Source: Bartonella sp. MM73XJBT.G (GTDB lineage Bacteria > Pseudomonadota > Alphaproteobacteria > Rhizobiales > Rhizobiaceae). From it: a stretch of 64,000 bases of DNA. The stretch spans positions 97,818-161,817 of the forward strand of contig NZ_JAQISW010000005.1 of the NCBI RefSeq assembly GCF_028618435.1, written 5' to 3'. The notes below the pieces were generated by a model. The model was not told the DNA's origin, made no database searches, and saw only the letters and a program-made list of their open reading frames with translations. Shown in pieces: positions 46,209 through 57,815 of this stretch; the stretch's first letter is position 1, and each line of letters begins with the position of its first letter. The translations under genes were made by a program, and so were the position numbers.

Positions 46209-46285
46209 TGGTACGGTTGGTGGGATTTGAACCTACGACCTCTGGTGCCACAAACCAGCGCTCTAACCAACTGAGCTACAACCGC
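46209..46285 (-). tRNA. tRNA-His (GTG anticodon)
   Basis: Cloverleaf: acceptor GCGGTTG with CAACCGT, D-arm GCTC/GAGC, anticodon stem CTGGT/ACCAG around TTGTGGC (anticodon GTG), T-arm with GGTTCAAATCC, and CCA encoded in the gene. The base before G1 is T, and the discriminator is A73, so there is no encoded G-1, a feature reported for a group of Alphaproteobacteria. G1 faces U72 as a wobble pair. Confidence 0.95.
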
Positions 46286-46437
46286 ATAAAAAGCAAGTCT
46301 ATCATAACTGCTCACGATTTTGTAAACATTTATTCTCTGCTTATGTGACATAAGGAAGATAAACAAAGTTTGCAAGCCCTTTAAAAAAAATCTCGCAATT
46401 TTTTGTGAAGAAAAAATGTTTTTTACAAAGGAAATTT

Positions 46438-47520
46438 TTACAAGGCAAATTTTGCCCAATCTTCAACACTCTGATCACGATAGCTTTGTATGTTATCAAT
46501 ACCATCTTGCTGCATAAACTGCAAAATTTCTTTGAGAATATTTACAACAAGACTTGGTCCCTCATAAACCATCCCAGTATACAATTGTACCAAATCTGCG
46601 CCTGCTTTTACTTTTTCCAAAGCGGTTTCAGCATTCTTTACACCACCAACACCAATAATTGCAATGTCCTTCCCTAACTTTTGACGCATTTTTGCAAGCA
46701 CAATAGTAGAAAGCTCAAAAAGTGGACGACCAGAAAGTCCCCCCTCTTCAGTACTTAAAAGGTTATTTTTAAGTCCTTGGCGTGAAAGAGTCGTATTGGA
46801 AACAACAAGACCATCAAAATCAGAATGCTTTATTTCTTCAGCAATATCATCCAATTCTTTTTCTGATAAATCTGGTGCAATTTTTAAAAAAAGTGGAACA
46901 GAAAATCCATGCTTTTTCTCTTGCTCCTTTCGCGCTTGTGAAATGGCATTCAACAAAAGATGCAAACTATCACGAGCCTGTAAATCACGTAAACCCGGTG
47001 TATTAGGAGAAGAAATATTAACCGTAAAATAATTCGCAACATCATAAAAATGAGCAATGCCAGCAGTATAATCGTCAATTTTGTTGATCGTATTCTTATT
47101 GGCTCCAATATTGATCCCTACAATACCAGTTTTTTGACATATCCGCAGTCTATCGTAAACAACTTGATGCCCGTCATTATTAAAACCCATTCTATTAATA
47201 ATTGCTTCATCTTCTTTTAAACGAAAAAGCCGTGGTTTAGGATTGCCAATCTGAGGCTTTGGTGTCACTGTTCCAATTTCAGTAAAAGCAAATCCTAAAC
47301 GAAAAATTTCATCCACAACCTCTGCATTTTTATCAAATCCCGCCGCAAGACCGGTAAAATTTTCAAACTCAAGCCCTGCAATATTTACACACAATCGCTT
47401 ATCAACAACCTTTTGACAACCATTTAATCCACTCTTCAGTCCGACAATCGCTAAACGGTGCGCATGCTCTGGATCTAACATAAATAAAGCAGAACGGCCA
47501 ATACAACGAAAAAAACTCAT
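46438..47520 (-). CDS. pyrD: Dihydroorotate dehydrogenase (quinone), class 2
   Basis: 360 residues from the ATG at 47520, where family members start ([21 protein letters not shown]); the open frame extends 16 codons further without support. The N-terminal helical membrane-binding extension marks class 2. FMN-site and catalytic segments are [33 protein letters not shown] and [14 protein letters not shown] (catalytic Ser region). It oxidises dihydroorotate to orotate at the inner membrane, giving electrons to quinone, the fourth step of pyrimidine synthesis. Confidence 0.95.
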   Translation of the reverse strand: MSFFRCIGRSALFMLDPEHAHRLAIVGLKSGLNGCQKVVDKRLCVNIAGLEFENFTGLAAGFDKNAEVVDEIFRLGFAFTEIGTVTPKPQIGNPKPRLFRLKEDEAIINRMGFNNDGHQVVYDRLRICQKTGIVGINIGANKNTINKIDDYTAGIAHFYDVANYFTVNISSPNTPGLRDLQARDSLHLLLNAISQARKEQEKKHGFSVPLFLKIAPDLSEKELDDIAEEIKHSDFDGLVVSNTTLSRQGLKNNLLSTEEGGLSGRPLFELSTIVLAKMRQKLGKDIAIIGVGGVKNAETALEKVKAGADLVQLYTGMVYEGPSLVVNILKEILQFMQQDGIDNIQSYRDQSVEDWAKFAL

Positions 47521-49113
47521 CAATCCTTCTCCACAACATAAAAATGATCCATCGCACCTCATATACACCTTTTAACATAAAAGATCGCTAAGAGAGCATA
47601 TTATTCAAATAATATCCCACCCTTTCATAAGAAAACTTATCACATCATCGGCTTGCACACGAATTTTTACGGAACCTGAATAGAAAAATTTTTCTCTTTT
47701 TCACAATTGTTAGTAATTAAATATGTTTGTAAATCCTAAATCTTATAAAATGCAAAATACCCGTATGACGTATAAATTGAAACATCAGTGGCTCTTCAGC
47801 AAACCATGGTCTTATCTCTTACAAGCAAGCTCATAATCCCTTTATAAAGAAAATGATCTCTATTCCCTAAACTCCTTTGTATAATATCATTTTCAACAGA
47901 AATAAAAGTTGCTCCATAAAGCTGTTTTTCTCCTAGCATTGAGAGTCCACAGTTCGTAAAATCATTCTTACATTCATACCATTGTTACGCCATTTAGCAG
48001 CGTGGTATTCAACCGTTTGTAATATATTAATAAAACTTTGAAGAATCCGCGTTGTTACCATTACTGGTGCACAAAATACAGTTTTGCATCTATAGATGCT
48101 TGATCTAACATACAGTCTAAGTAATGACAGTTGATCATTAAACGCACACTTATCGTACTAGCGCTTTACAAACGAAAATGATCTTGTAAAACCTATATCT
48201 TTCATATCTATAAACTGATAAAATGTGACTCCAATGGGAGGCAAACCCTTCATATAAAGCAGAACGCCATTGGGTTTCTCATTCTTTCTTTAAAGAAATA
48301 TTTCTTAATGCTCTTCAACCCATTTCACGACAGCATCCGTGAATGGATATAACGATAAAGCCCCAATAAAATATATAAAACTTATAGAGTACAACTATCT
48401 TTACATTTATGGTACAATAAGCCAGCACTATCACATATTTTTCTCATTCTAAATGTTTCTACAACTCTTAGCACTTGAGATGATTGATAAGAGGCATTTT
48501 TATTTCTTTCTTTCGTGCTTTTTACCAACACACCAGCCCTGTTTATGACATTCAAGCATGTGATTTTATTTGATTCAATGAGAGAGAGACTGTAATGAGA
48601 AAATCTTACGATATTCGACGTTATGATTTAAGTTAAAAGGGATGATTTATCATCATAAATCAATGTGTTATCTTCTGTTAAAATTATGATCATTGTCAAC
48701 CTATGCAATAAAATACAAATAGCTTTTAGATAAGCTTACGCTCCTCATTTCTCTAGCACTTGCTGAGTTAAGAGGAGGTAAACTATAAGTTTTATGTCCG
48801 CTTCATCAATCCATTTTCTCATCAGAGCTGAAATATAATTTTTTTATTCTCAATTCTCTTTTTACACCAATATATAATACTGACATTCACGAATCTTCCT
48901 GAAAGAAGATACAGTTTTTATCAAAAAAGCTCCTCTATGAGAGATATGTATATTCAAATAGAATCCATCGAGCTCTTTATTAAGCCTCATAAAGTTATTG
49001 GAAAATAATATGAATGTTGTAGTATAATCCTAAAGATAAAATCTGCCCTTTCCTTTTTCATCAAAAGCGGTAAGTAAATTACCGTATATCACTTACATAA
49101 AGGGGAAACCGCA
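47521..49113. other. Long non-coding, decayed stretch
   Basis: About 1.6 kb without an intact gene. A minus-strand tail near 48355-48311 reads LYPFTDAVVKWVEEH then stop, a possible gene end of unknown family. At 48595 a short frame begins MRKSYDIRRYDLS, similar at DNA level to 8002-8040. The rest looks like eroded sequence, typical of reduced genomes. Confidence 0.45.
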
Positions 49114-49524
49114 ATGCTTAAAGAATTCAAAGAATTTGCCCTAAAAGGTAATATGATTGATCTTGCTATTGGTGTGATTATCGGGGGCGCTTTTGGTAGC
49201 TTGGTCAATTCAGTGGTCAATGATATTTTTATGCCAATCATTGGGCTTGTTACAGGTGGAATTGATTTTTCTAATATGTTTATTCAACTTGCTGGCGAAA
49301 AACAAGCGACTTTGAGTGCCGCCAAAGCAGCGGGAGCAACTATTAGCTATGGGCACTTTATAACTTTATTGATCAATTTTCTCATTATTGCTTGGGTTCT
49401 TTTTTTCTTCGTTAAAGCTATGAATAAAATCCGTAGAAAAGAAGAAGGAGAAAAAACCCAAAAAACCTCTTCAGAAGAACAACTTTTAACAGAAATTAGA
49501 GACCTTCTAGCTAAGAAAAAGTAA
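49114..49524 (+). CDS. mscL: Large-conductance mechanosensitive channel
   Basis: 136 residues: [20 protein letters not shown], then [20 protein letters not shown] in the pore-lining TM1, a periplasmic loop, TM2 ([21 protein letters not shown]) and the C-terminal helical bundle ending in [13 protein letters not shown]. It is a homopentameric inner-membrane channel that opens under tension to release solutes in osmotic downshock. Good ribosome binding site (AAAGGGG). Confidence 0.97.
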   Translation: MLKEFKEFALKGNMIDLAIGVIIGGAFGSLVNSVVNDIFMPIIGLVTGGIDFSNMFIQLAGEKQATLSAAKAAGATISYGHFITLLINFLIIAWVLFFFVKAMNKIRRKEEGEKTQKTSSEEQLLTEIRDLLAKKK

Positions 49525-49542
49525 ATTTATACAAGATTTATA

Positions 49543-51243
49543 TCATGGAACGTGAGGAAAAAACATTTCCACAGTCGTTCCATGATTGGGTTTTGAAAAC
49601 AATAAAAATTCTCCCCCACTTTCTTCCACCATTGCCTTACACATGGGAAGTCCTAAGCCTGTACCCATAAAAGCACTGTCACCAGATCGACCATCTTTGC
49701 GCTCTACTTGACCATAAGGTTGTAGGGCTTGTACAATCTCTTCTTCGCTCATTCCTATACCATTATCACTCACTGAAATTTTTACGCGTTCTTTTCTATA
49801 AGAAACATGAATAACAATCTGACCACCCAGGGGAGTAAAACGAATAGCATTGGAAAGAAGATTCCATATAATCTGGCGAAACATTTGTTGTGATACAGGA
49901 ATAAATGGAACATGTGGTGGAGCAACAATGCGCATGATAATGCCATTATGATTGGCTTGAGTTTCAAGAAAAGCTATCGTCGCACGTAAACAGGATATTA
50001 CATCAAATGTTTCAGAAATAAGGGAAGAATTACTCTGGCTATTGGAACCAGAGTAATTGATCTTTGAACATTCTAGTAATTGGTTAATGAGTGATAATAT
50101 ATGTTTTCCAGAGGAGATAATATCACGTAAATATCCATGATAACGCTCATTTTCTATAGAACCAAAACGCCCCTCTCTCATAATTTCTGCAAAACCAATA
50201 AGAGCATTCAAAGGTGTCCGTATTTCATGAACAACTCCAACGATTTTATTCTCTTCTGCTTTTTTTTCTTCTGATAGAACTTTTTTTGTTATGTCACGTA
50301 ACATAACAGCATAATTGCCTTGCTGTGCCAAAAATACAATCGTTATAAAAACAGTTCTATTTTTATGACTTTTCGTCATTAAATCAGCTGTTTCACTGCA
50401 TTTTAAAACCTGGTTTTTTTTCTTCATACGAATTAATTTAAAATATTTTTCAACCAAAAATCGGCTTGGCAAAGTAAAGAGTGAAGAGAGTGATTGTCCT
50501 CGTAGTTCATTTATTTCATAACCCATTAACGCTAAAGCAGCCTTACTTGCTGATTGAATAAAGCCCTGTTCATCTAACCATAAAACACCATCTGTTGCTG
50601 TATCCAACAATGATAAAACTGCAGCGGGTTCTTTTATGGGCACTCGTTCGATAGCATTTACTGGCAATGTTTGTGGATGTGGTAACTGAATGGCCGTTTC
50701 TTCAACAAAATTTTCTCCTTTTACTGATGGATTCAATTCATCACGTAATTGCTCTGCAATCTCACGAAAAGCTGAGCGCTCTATCTCCGTAAGGTGCGGC
50801 ATTTCCGTCGCTAGCTTTCCACTTCTTTTTTCTTGAACTTTTTCTTGTATTTTTAAAATACCAAAACCACGAAATCCCTTAAGTTGCTTTTTAACATCAA
50901 AAATTGGCAAAGCCGACAATTCAACATCAAGCCATTTTGAGCAACCATCAACGGGCCATTGAACAATCTCTTTACTCCACGGCATAGCTGCTTCAATAAA
51001 ACGACTGAGAACCTGATATCGATCATCATTAAATTGATGAGCAAGCTCATGAAAACTAAATCCTAGAATAGAGGAAGAGAGAGGACCAACAACTTCAGCT
51101 AACTCTTTTGAAACTTCACAAAATAAACCATTGTGATCGATTTTCCACGTAAAAGGCCTAGGCAAAAGCTCTGGTGTAAAACAAAAAGCTTCTTGCTTAC
51201 ATTCTAATCCTCTTTTACTTAACTCATCTGCTTTTAATGACAT
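49543..51243 (-). CDS. Soluble PAS-domain sensor histidine kinase (PdhS/DivJ-like)
   Basis: 566 residues, no membrane span. Two PAS-like domains (about 30-135 and 205-320; the second begins LLDTATDGVLWLDEQGFIQS). HisKA has the phosphoacceptor His-339 in VVHEIRTPLNALIGFAEIM, a form shared with the DivJ/PleC/PdhS kinases that act on DivK in alphaproteobacterial cell-cycle control. The ATPase domain has N box WNLLSNAIRFTP, G1 DNGIGMS and G2 GTGLGLPMCKAM. No response regulator is adjacent. Membership in the PdhS group is inferred from the His box only. Confidence 0.8.
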   Translation of the reverse strand: MSLKADELSKRGLECKQEAFCFTPELLPRPFTWKIDHNGLFCEVSKELAEVVGPLSSSILGFSFHELAHQFNDDRYQVLSRFIEAAMPWSKEIVQWPVDGCSKWLDVELSALPIFDVKKQLKGFRGFGILKIQEKVQEKRSGKLATEMPHLTEIERSAFREIAEQLRDELNPSVKGENFVEETAIQLPHPQTLPVNAIERVPIKEPAAVLSLLDTATDGVLWLDEQGFIQSASKAALALMGYEINELRGQSLSSLFTLPSRFLVEKYFKLIRMKKKNQVLKCSETADLMTKSHKNRTVFITIVFLAQQGNYAVMLRDITKKVLSEEKKAEENKIVGVVHEIRTPLNALIGFAEIMREGRFGSIENERYHGYLRDIISSGKHILSLINQLLECSKINYSGSNSQSNSSLISETFDVISCLRATIAFLETQANHNGIIMRIVAPPHVPFIPVSQQMFRQIIWNLLSNAIRFTPLGGQIVIHVSYRKERVKISVSDNGIGMSEEEIVQALQPYGQVERKDGRSGDSAFMGTGLGLPMCKAMVEESGGEFLLFSKPNHGTTVEMFFPHVP

Positions 51244-52152
51244 AACTAAAACTAGAAAGTGTTGGATTAACTCTCAAATGAATAATGCTAATTTATTTAA
51301 AAATACCTGCTCTCGTTAAAAACTTGGTATCCCATTATCAATTATCTGTAGCAAAATTTTGACTGTTTCACCAACAAAACAAGAGTAAAAAAATCTTCCA
51401 ACACTGTTACTTATTCCCCTATTATTGAATAAAGCTTGTTACAAAGAAAAATTCCCTCACATAAAATAGTAACTCCCAAAAGAATGTACTTATTTCGTGC
51501 ATTCATAAGCCTGTCTTAAAGAAATAACTTGTTCAAAGATTATTTTATGACGGAATCAGCAAATGTTGTAATGTAAAGACCTCATAAAGGATATCGCAGC
51601 ATTATGATTTACCTTTTTATCTTTCTAAAAGAGATCGCTCGCACTATTACTATACTCGTCCAGTGCATAATATAGCCATAGCTCTTGTGTTTGAAAATAT
51701 TCATAAAAGGTATTTTGGTTCCTTTTAAATATTTTTTATCCTCCACCGCTTCTACTATGATGTACAAAAAACGATTTTGATTGTTTCAATATAAACAGAC
51801 TTGAGACGAGAAAAGTTTACGATACTTGAAACTTTTACTTAATAGGAATAAAGATAATTTATTTTTATAATTCAATATATTGTATTATCCACTACCTGAA
51901 ACTAACAAATTTTTTAAATAAAGTTTCCTGTCACAACACCTTATCTTGCGCCAAAATATCAAATAATCATAAACTCAGCGTAATGTTTTAAAGCATCCCA
52001 GCTCTTTAGGGACTCTTCTTATGATGTTTTCCAGAATACTTCAAAGACTCTTTTTTCATCAAAACCACTATAGAAAAAAATAAAACACGCATTCGCTCTT
52101 TAAATAATGACTATCTAACATTTAAAAGTCGCATATTTTTAAATATGTTCGT
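51244..52152. other. Intergenic region, no gene recognised
   Basis: About 900 bp of AT-rich sequence between the kinase and ftsK. No protein-like frame and no RNA gene seen. Confidence 0.45.
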
Positions 52153-54744
52153 TTATTTTCCTTCATTGAGTAAAATTTCACGCTTTCCAACGTGATTGGC
52201 GGCCCCCACAATGCCTTTTTCTTCCATACGCTCAACAAGAGAAGCTGCTTTATTATAACCGATTGAAAGACGGCGCTGAATATAAGATGTTGAACATTTT
52301 TTATCACGCATAACAATCTTTACAGCTTGGTTATAGAGTCTCTCACTCTCTTCATCAAAATTTTCTTCCTCAAGAGTTTCAGCCGTTGAATCAGTAGAAA
52401 TATCCTTATTGCTTTCGTCTTCATTATCTGTGACCGTTGCTAAATAATCAGGTTTTCCTTGCATTTTAAGATGAGCAACAATCGATTCAACTTCTTCATC
52501 ACAGACAAAAGGTCCATGAACGCGTACAATGCGCCCCCCACCTGCCATATGAAGCATATCTCCTTGACCTAAAAGCGTTTCAGCCCCTTGTTCGCCTAAA
52601 ATCGTACGACTATCAATTTTTGATGTAACCTGAAAAGAAATGCGGGTAGGAAAGTTTGCTTTAATTGTCCCCGTGATAACGTCAACAGAAGGACGCTGCG
52701 TTGCCATAATCAGATGGATACCCGCCGCACGCGCCATTTGTGCTAAACGCTGAATGGCATTCTCAATTTCTTTTCCTGCCACCATCATAAGATCAGCCAT
52801 CTCATCAACAATCACGACAATATAAGGAAGCTGTGTAAGATCCATGGCTTCTTCATGATAAAGCATTTCCCCTGTTTCTTTATCAAAACCCGACTGTACA
52901 GTACACATGATCGTTTCGCCTTTTTGAGCCGCAAGTGCAACGCGTGCATTAAAACCATCAATATTACGCACACCTAATTTCGCCATTTTGCGATAACGCT
53001 CTTCCATTTCTCGAACCGCCCATTTTAAAGCGGTGACCGCTTTTTTAGGATCTGTTACAACAGGTGTTAAAAGATGTGGAATGCCATCATAAACAGAAAG
53101 CTCTAACATTTTAGGATCAACCATGATCAAACGACACTGCTGGGGCGTCATCCGATAAAGAATCGACAAAATCATTGTATTAATTGCAACAGATTTTCCT
53201 GATCCAGTTGTTCCTGCAACCAATAAATGAGGCATTTTTGCTAATTCTGCAATAACAGGCTCACCATTAATCCCTTTCCCCAAAGCAAGAGCAAGCTTAA
53301 ATTCACTTTCACGAAAAGAACGCGTTTGGATTAATTCCCGTAAATAAACAGTTTCACGAACCGCATTAGGCAACTCAATCCCAATAACATTCCGTCCAGG
53401 AATGACAGCAACGCGTGTGGAAATAGCAGACATAGAACGTGCAATATCATCAGAAAGATTAATAACACGCGATGACTTTACACCCGCAGCAGGCTCAAAT
53501 TCATACATTGTTACAACTGGCCCCGGATGAACATGGATAACTTCACCCTTAATGCCAAAATCTTCCAAAACACTTTCCAAAAGTCCAGCACCACGTTCTA
53601 ATGTTTCCTGAGAAATCACCGTCCCTTCATGGAAAACAGGTTTCTGTAGTAAACTAATCGGAGGAAACTCATAAACATCACAGTCAATAGATTGAATATT
53701 TTTCATAAAAGAAGAATTATGATTGCCTAAGGGCGCGCGGGTAGATTGCAATGTTTTCGTTTTGTCGCTTGCTTGCATAACAGACAACTCTTTTGAATTC
53801 TTTATGACATCTTTTGTTTGGCAATCGATAGCATTATGGGCAACAGTATTATGGGGTCCCTCCGTCTCTATAGTATCCCCAGTGTTACTTAATACCTCAG
53901 TATCATTTAACATATGAGTGGAATCTTCAACAGAAAGCTTAGAATGATACTCTTTAGGTTCCTTTATAGGATCATTACTCGTATTCATTAAATCAGAAAT
54001 TTGCTCAACGCCTTTCATCCTTTCCGTTGGAGATTCTGATGTAATTGAATCATAGAGTTGCGGAAAGCGGTATTCAAGAACACGGTAAAGAGCCGTTATT
54101 GAGTCATCAAAGGTAGAAGGGATATCAAGTGTATCAGGTGTCATTTCATTTGTTATATCAACCGGTGTATCATCCTCTTTTGAAGTTTGAGTATCCACAG
54201 GTTCAAATATCAAAGGCCCACACTCAAAAAATGCATCATCAGAAAGGTGTAGAGAAGGCTTTATTTTTTGTAGCTCATTTTTCACGTATAATTCATACTC
54301 TGGTTTATCTTCTTCAAGGAAAATATTGGCTGATTGTATGCTAATAGCTTGCTGTGACAACTGCTTTAAAACTGTTGAATGACAAACTGAGGTTTTATTC
54401 TCTATCGATTGGGGATTAATGACTTTTTTTGTCGATGTAATATTTGTTGTTTTCTTGTTAGAATGCATAATCTCTGTAGTTTTTTTTCGATTTTGATTCG
54501 TAAAAGTTTTAAACTGTTTTGCAAAAACTGGATCTGCTTCTATACGACGACGTAAAATCTCAACTTCTGGGGTTCGTGTAAAACGGACATTTTTTCCGAG
54601 GGTAAACGCCTTTTTCCACACTTCCGGATAAGGAAATATCTCTGTAATTTTAATAGATAAATCTTCTCTTGATGCACCTTTCGTACCATCATCAGACCAA
54701 GAAGATGTAGAAATAGATTTTGTTTTCGAATTATGCATGGGCAC
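52153..54744 (-). CDS. ftsK: DNA translocase FtsK, form without N-terminal membrane domain
   Basis: 863 residues. The first 360 are a low-complexity, Ser/Thr/Asp-rich linker with no membrane spans, unlike the four-span E. coli protein. The motor follows: [18 protein letters not shown], Walker [11 protein letters not shown] (511-520), Walker [28 protein letters not shown]. The C-terminal gamma winged helix ([28 protein letters not shown]) binds KOPS. It pumps DNA at the division septum. Because it lacks the anchor, it may be the soluble paralogue known in some alphaproteobacteria, with a membrane FtsK elsewhere; this is inference. Confidence 0.88.
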   Translation of the reverse strand: MPMHNSKTKSISTSSWSDDGTKGASREDLSIKITEIFPYPEVWKKAFTLGKNVRFTRTPEVEILRRRIEADPVFAKQFKTFTNQNRKKTTEIMHSNKKTTNITSTKKVINPQSIENKTSVCHSTVLKQLSQQAISIQSANIFLEEDKPEYELYVKNELQKIKPSLHLSDDAFFECGPLIFEPVDTQTSKEDDTPVDITNEMTPDTLDIPSTFDDSITALYRVLEYRFPQLYDSITSESPTERMKGVEQISDLMNTSNDPIKEPKEYHSKLSVEDSTHMLNDTEVLSNTGDTIETEGPHNTVAHNAIDCQTKDVIKNSKELSVMQASDKTKTLQSTRAPLGNHNSSFMKNIQSIDCDVYEFPPISLLQKPVFHEGTVISQETLERGAGLLESVLEDFGIKGEVIHVHPGPVVTMYEFEPAAGVKSSRVINLSDDIARSMSAISTRVAVIPGRNVIGIELPNAVRETVYLRELIQTRSFRESEFKLALALGKGINGEPVIAELAKMPHLLVAGTTGSGKSVAINTMILSILYRMTPQQCRLIMVDPKMLELSVYDGIPHLLTPVVTDPKKAVTALKWAVREMEERYRKMAKLGVRNIDGFNARVALAAQKGETIMCTVQSGFDKETGEMLYHEEAMDLTQLPYIVVIVDEMADLMMVAGKEIENAIQRLAQMARAAGIHLIMATQRPSVDVITGTIKANFPTRISFQVTSKIDSRTILGEQGAETLLGQGDMLHMAGGGRIVRVHGPFVCDEEVESIVAHLKMQGKPDYLATVTDNEDESNKDISTDSTAETLEEENFDEESERLYNQAVKIVMRDKKCSTSYIQRRLSIGYNKAASLVERMEEKGIVGAANHVGKREILLNEGK

Positions 54745-55202
54745 CCAACAAATTTATAGCAATGAAAAAAAATGACCTTTTCAAAAAGAATTTATAGAAG
54801 CTATCATATGAAGGTTAATAACCTTTTGCTGATGGTTCCTTTTTAATGAAAAAAATAAGGCCAAAATGCATAATATTTTTTTAAAGTTTATGACAGAAAT
54901 TGCTAAGGTTTATGGTGTCTTAATCGCACATACTCCATTTATTTTGAAGAAAACTTCATGATAAAAAGCGTCAAGAAAATTGTCTACACCTCTCTTCCCT
55001 TTCCCTTTTATAAAAACGATGAATCCCAATAATACAAACAGTTATAGAAGCATTTCTCTATTTAACGCTCCATATTTGATGATCATAACACAATCTCATT
55101 TCTCGCGTTTTCATAAGATTATCCTTGTTATCTTCGTTTAAAAAGGCTTAGACTAAGATAATCATAATTACATAAACACAAATAGAAAAAAGGGAGTAAA
55201 TT
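54745..55202. other. Divergent promoter region, no gene
   Basis: About 460 bp between ftsK and the aldehyde dehydrogenase gene, which diverge. It should hold both promoters. AAAGGGAG at 55189-55196 is the ribosome binding site of the latter. Confidence 0.5.
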
Positions 55203-56633
55203 ATGTTCAATAAACGGAAATTTTATATCAATGGTCTATGGGATAATCCAAGTACGCCCCACGATTTTGACGTCATTAATCCATCAACAGAAGAAGCTTG
55301 TGCTATCATTAGCCTTGGAAGCACAAAAGATGCCGATAAAGCAATTAATGCAGCAAAAGAAGCGTTTCCAAAATGGAAAACAACTTCACCAAGCGAACGT
55401 CTTGGATTCGTTGAAAAAATTTTAGAGATTTACGAAAAACGTTCCAAAGACATGGCTAAAACCATTTCAATGGAAATGGGAGCACCGATTGATATGGCGT
55501 TTAATGCGCAAACTGCAGCCGGCGGTTCCCATATTCGCGATTTTATCGAAGCTTATAAAGAGTTTTCGTTCCAAGAAACTTTAATAAAGGGAAATGAACA
55601 CGCAATCCTTCACTACGATCCTATAGGCGTCGTAGGATTAATTACGCCATGGAATTGGCCCATGAATCAAGTAACTCTTAAAGTTATCCCAGCTCTGTTG
55701 GCGGGCTGTACCATGGTGTTAAAACCCTCTGAAATTGCGCCTCTTTCTGCTATGCTTTTTGCTGATTTTTTAGATGAAGCCGCACTTCCTGCCGGTGTTT
55801 TTAATTTAATCAATGGTGATGGTGCAACTGTCGGCTCTTACCTTTCAGCACATCCAGATCTAGAAATGATCAGCTTTACTGGTTCAACCAGAGCAGGAAA
55901 AGATATTTCTAAAAATGCCAGTGCTACTTTAAAAAGAGTCTGTCTGGAACTTGGAGGAAAAGGTGCAAATATCATCTTTGCTGATGCCGACTCAGATGCT
56001 ATACAGCGTGGTGTAAGACATTGCTTTTATAATAGTGGACAAAGTTGTAATGCACCGACTCGCATGCTTGTGGAACAAAACATCTATGACAAAGCCGTAA
56101 CAATAGCCAAAGATATTGCAGAAACGACAAAAGTAGGACCAAACTGGCAAGAAGGTAATCATATTGGACCTGTCGTTTCAAAAAAACAATATGACAAAAT
56201 TCAAGATCTTATTCAATCGGGAATTGATGAAGGGGCAGCTCTTGTTGCAGGGGGAACTGGTTTACCTATAGAGATGGAACGCGGTTATTATGTCCGTCCA
56301 ACAGTCTTTGCTGATGTAAAACCTCATATGCGTATTTTCAAAGAAGAGATCTTTGGTCCAGTTCTCTCGATTCTTGCCTTTAGTACAGAAGAAGAAGCCA
56401 TCGCTTTAGCAAATAATACTGAGTATGGTCTTACAAACTATATTCAATCACAAGATCGCAACAAATGTCGTCGTATTGCGGCACAAGTACGATCCGGTAT
56501 GGTGGAAGTTAACGGACATGGATTACCTGATGGAAGCTACTTTGGAGGTGTAAAATTCTCTGGGCGCGCTCGTGAAGGGGGGCATTGGGGAATTAAAGAA
56601 TTTCTCGATAGCAAAGCAATTTCGTACTGGTAA
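55203..56633 (+). CDS. NAD(P)-dependent aldehyde dehydrogenase family protein
   Basis: 476 residues. Catalytic Cys in FYNSGQSCNAPTRM (near 280), general-base Glu in RVCLELGGKGANIIF (near 247), Rossmann ITPWNWPMNQVTLKVIPALL, FTGSTRAGKDIS, and the C-terminal PVLSILAF and SGRAREGGHWGIKEFLDSKA. It oxidises an aldehyde to the acid; which aldehyde cannot be told. It is 29 bp upstream of the pseudouridine synthase gene and may share its transcript. Confidence 0.9.
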   Translation: MFNKRKFYINGLWDNPSTPHDFDVINPSTEEACAIISLGSTKDADKAINAAKEAFPKWKTTSPSERLGFVEKILEIYEKRSKDMAKTISMEMGAPIDMAFNAQTAAGGSHIRDFIEAYKEFSFQETLIKGNEHAILHYDPIGVVGLITPWNWPMNQVTLKVIPALLAGCTMVLKPSEIAPLSAMLFADFLDEAALPAGVFNLINGDGATVGSYLSAHPDLEMISFTGSTRAGKDISKNASATLKRVCLELGGKGANIIFADADSDAIQRGVRHCFYNSGQSCNAPTRMLVEQNIYDKAVTIAKDIAETTKVGPNWQEGNHIGPVVSKKQYDKIQDLIQSGIDEGAALVAGGTGLPIEMERGYYVRPTVFADVKPHMRIFKEEIFGPVLSILAFSTEEEAIALANNTEYGLTNYIQSQDRNKCRRIAAQVRSGMVEVNGHGLPDGSYFGGVKFSGRAREGGHWGIKEFLDSKAISYW

Positions 56634-56662
56634 AATCTTATTAAAGATTTAATAGGAATCGT

Positions 56663-57667
56663 ATGGTCATACAGAAAATAACGGATGAAGGTGCTCTTGG
56701 GCAACGTCTTGATCAGTGGCTTGCAAAACAATATCATAATGCGCTCTCACGTTCACGTTTGCAAACCCTCATCCGTGAAGGCTGTCTTAAAATTGATGGT
56801 CAATTCATAAAGGAACCAAAAACAAAATTAAAACCTAACCAAATAATTGAATTGGTGGTGCCTGACCTTCGTGATGCAGGACCTAGCGCTGAAGCCATTG
56901 CATTGGACATTCTTTTTGAAGATGATCATGTCATTGTTATTAATAAACCAGCCGGTCTTGTTGTTCATCCTGGCAATGGTAATTGGACTGGTACGTTGGT
57001 TAATGCCCTTATTCACCACTGTGGAAATAGTTTATCTGGTATCGGTGGTATTAAACGTCCTGGCATTGTCCATCGCCTTGATAAAAATACAAGCGGTGTT
57101 ATGGTTGTTGCAAAAAATGATCTGGCTCACAAAAGTCTCAGTGTTCAATTTTCTGATCATGGACGGACCTGTGCATTAGATCGACGCTATCATGCCTTGA
57201 TTTGGGGGATACCTCACCGCAACATCTGCACAATTGATGCGTCACTTGGCCGTTCACCCCATAACCGAACAAAACAAACTGTCGTCCATAACCAAAATCC
57301 TCATGCTCGTCATGCTGTTACACATTTTTCACTGCTTGAAAAATATGCTAGTCATGCGGACTCGACTCCTTTTGCTAGTCTTCTGGAATGTCGTCTGGAA
57401 ACTGGACGTACCCATCAAATTCGTGTTCATATGGCGCATATTGGACATCCACTCGTAGGTGATACGGTTTATGGAAATGCCTTTAAAACAAAATCAAACA
57501 CTCTTAATCCCACTCTTAAAAATGCAATCGATCAATTCAACCGACAAGCACTCCATGCCGCAAATATTACTTTTGAACATCCTTCTACCGGTAAAGTTAT
57601 GTCGTTTTCTGCACCAATGCCTCAAGATATGACTAAACTTATTAAGCACTTAAAAAAAATGAATTGA
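56663..57667 (+). CDS. rluD: RluA-family 23S rRNA pseudouridine synthase (RluD-like)
   Basis: 334 residues. An N-terminal S4 RNA-binding domain (GQRLDQWLAKQYHNALSRSR) is followed by a RluA catalytic domain with GIVHRLDKNTSGVMVVAKND, whose Asp is the nucleophile, and by ETGRTHQIRVHMAHIGHPLV. RluD-type enzymes modify helix 69 of 23S rRNA. The gene order rluD-rpoH is the one I recall for other Rhizobiales, supporting RluD over RluC. Confidence 0.85.
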   Translation: MVIQKITDEGALGQRLDQWLAKQYHNALSRSRLQTLIREGCLKIDGQFIKEPKTKLKPNQIIELVVPDLRDAGPSAEAIALDILFEDDHVIVINKPAGLVVHPGNGNWTGTLVNALIHHCGNSLSGIGGIKRPGIVHRLDKNTSGVMVVAKNDLAHKSLSVQFSDHGRTCALDRRYHALIWGIPHRNICTIDASLGRSPHNRTKQTVVHNQNPHARHAVTHFSLLEKYASHADSTPFASLLECRLETGRTHQIRVHMAHIGHPLVGDTVYGNAFKTKSNTLNPTLKNAIDQFNRQALHAANITFEHPSTGKVMSFSAPMPQDMTKLIKHLKKMN

Positions 57668-57815
57668 AACTTTTCTCCATCTCAAGATTTCACAATAAAA
57701 TATCTTTTTTTGAACAAAATTAAAAAATATGCTAGAGTGAAGTTAGAAGGATAGTTGGCTATCTTAAACATGGAATTTGCCTTATTAGGGAATTCAGATA
57801 AAAGGAGGGTGCTAT

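Noticed and set aside
48311..48355. Gene tail LYPFTDAVVKWVEEH
   Set aside because: Only about 28 residues before an upstream stop and no start; noted as decay only.
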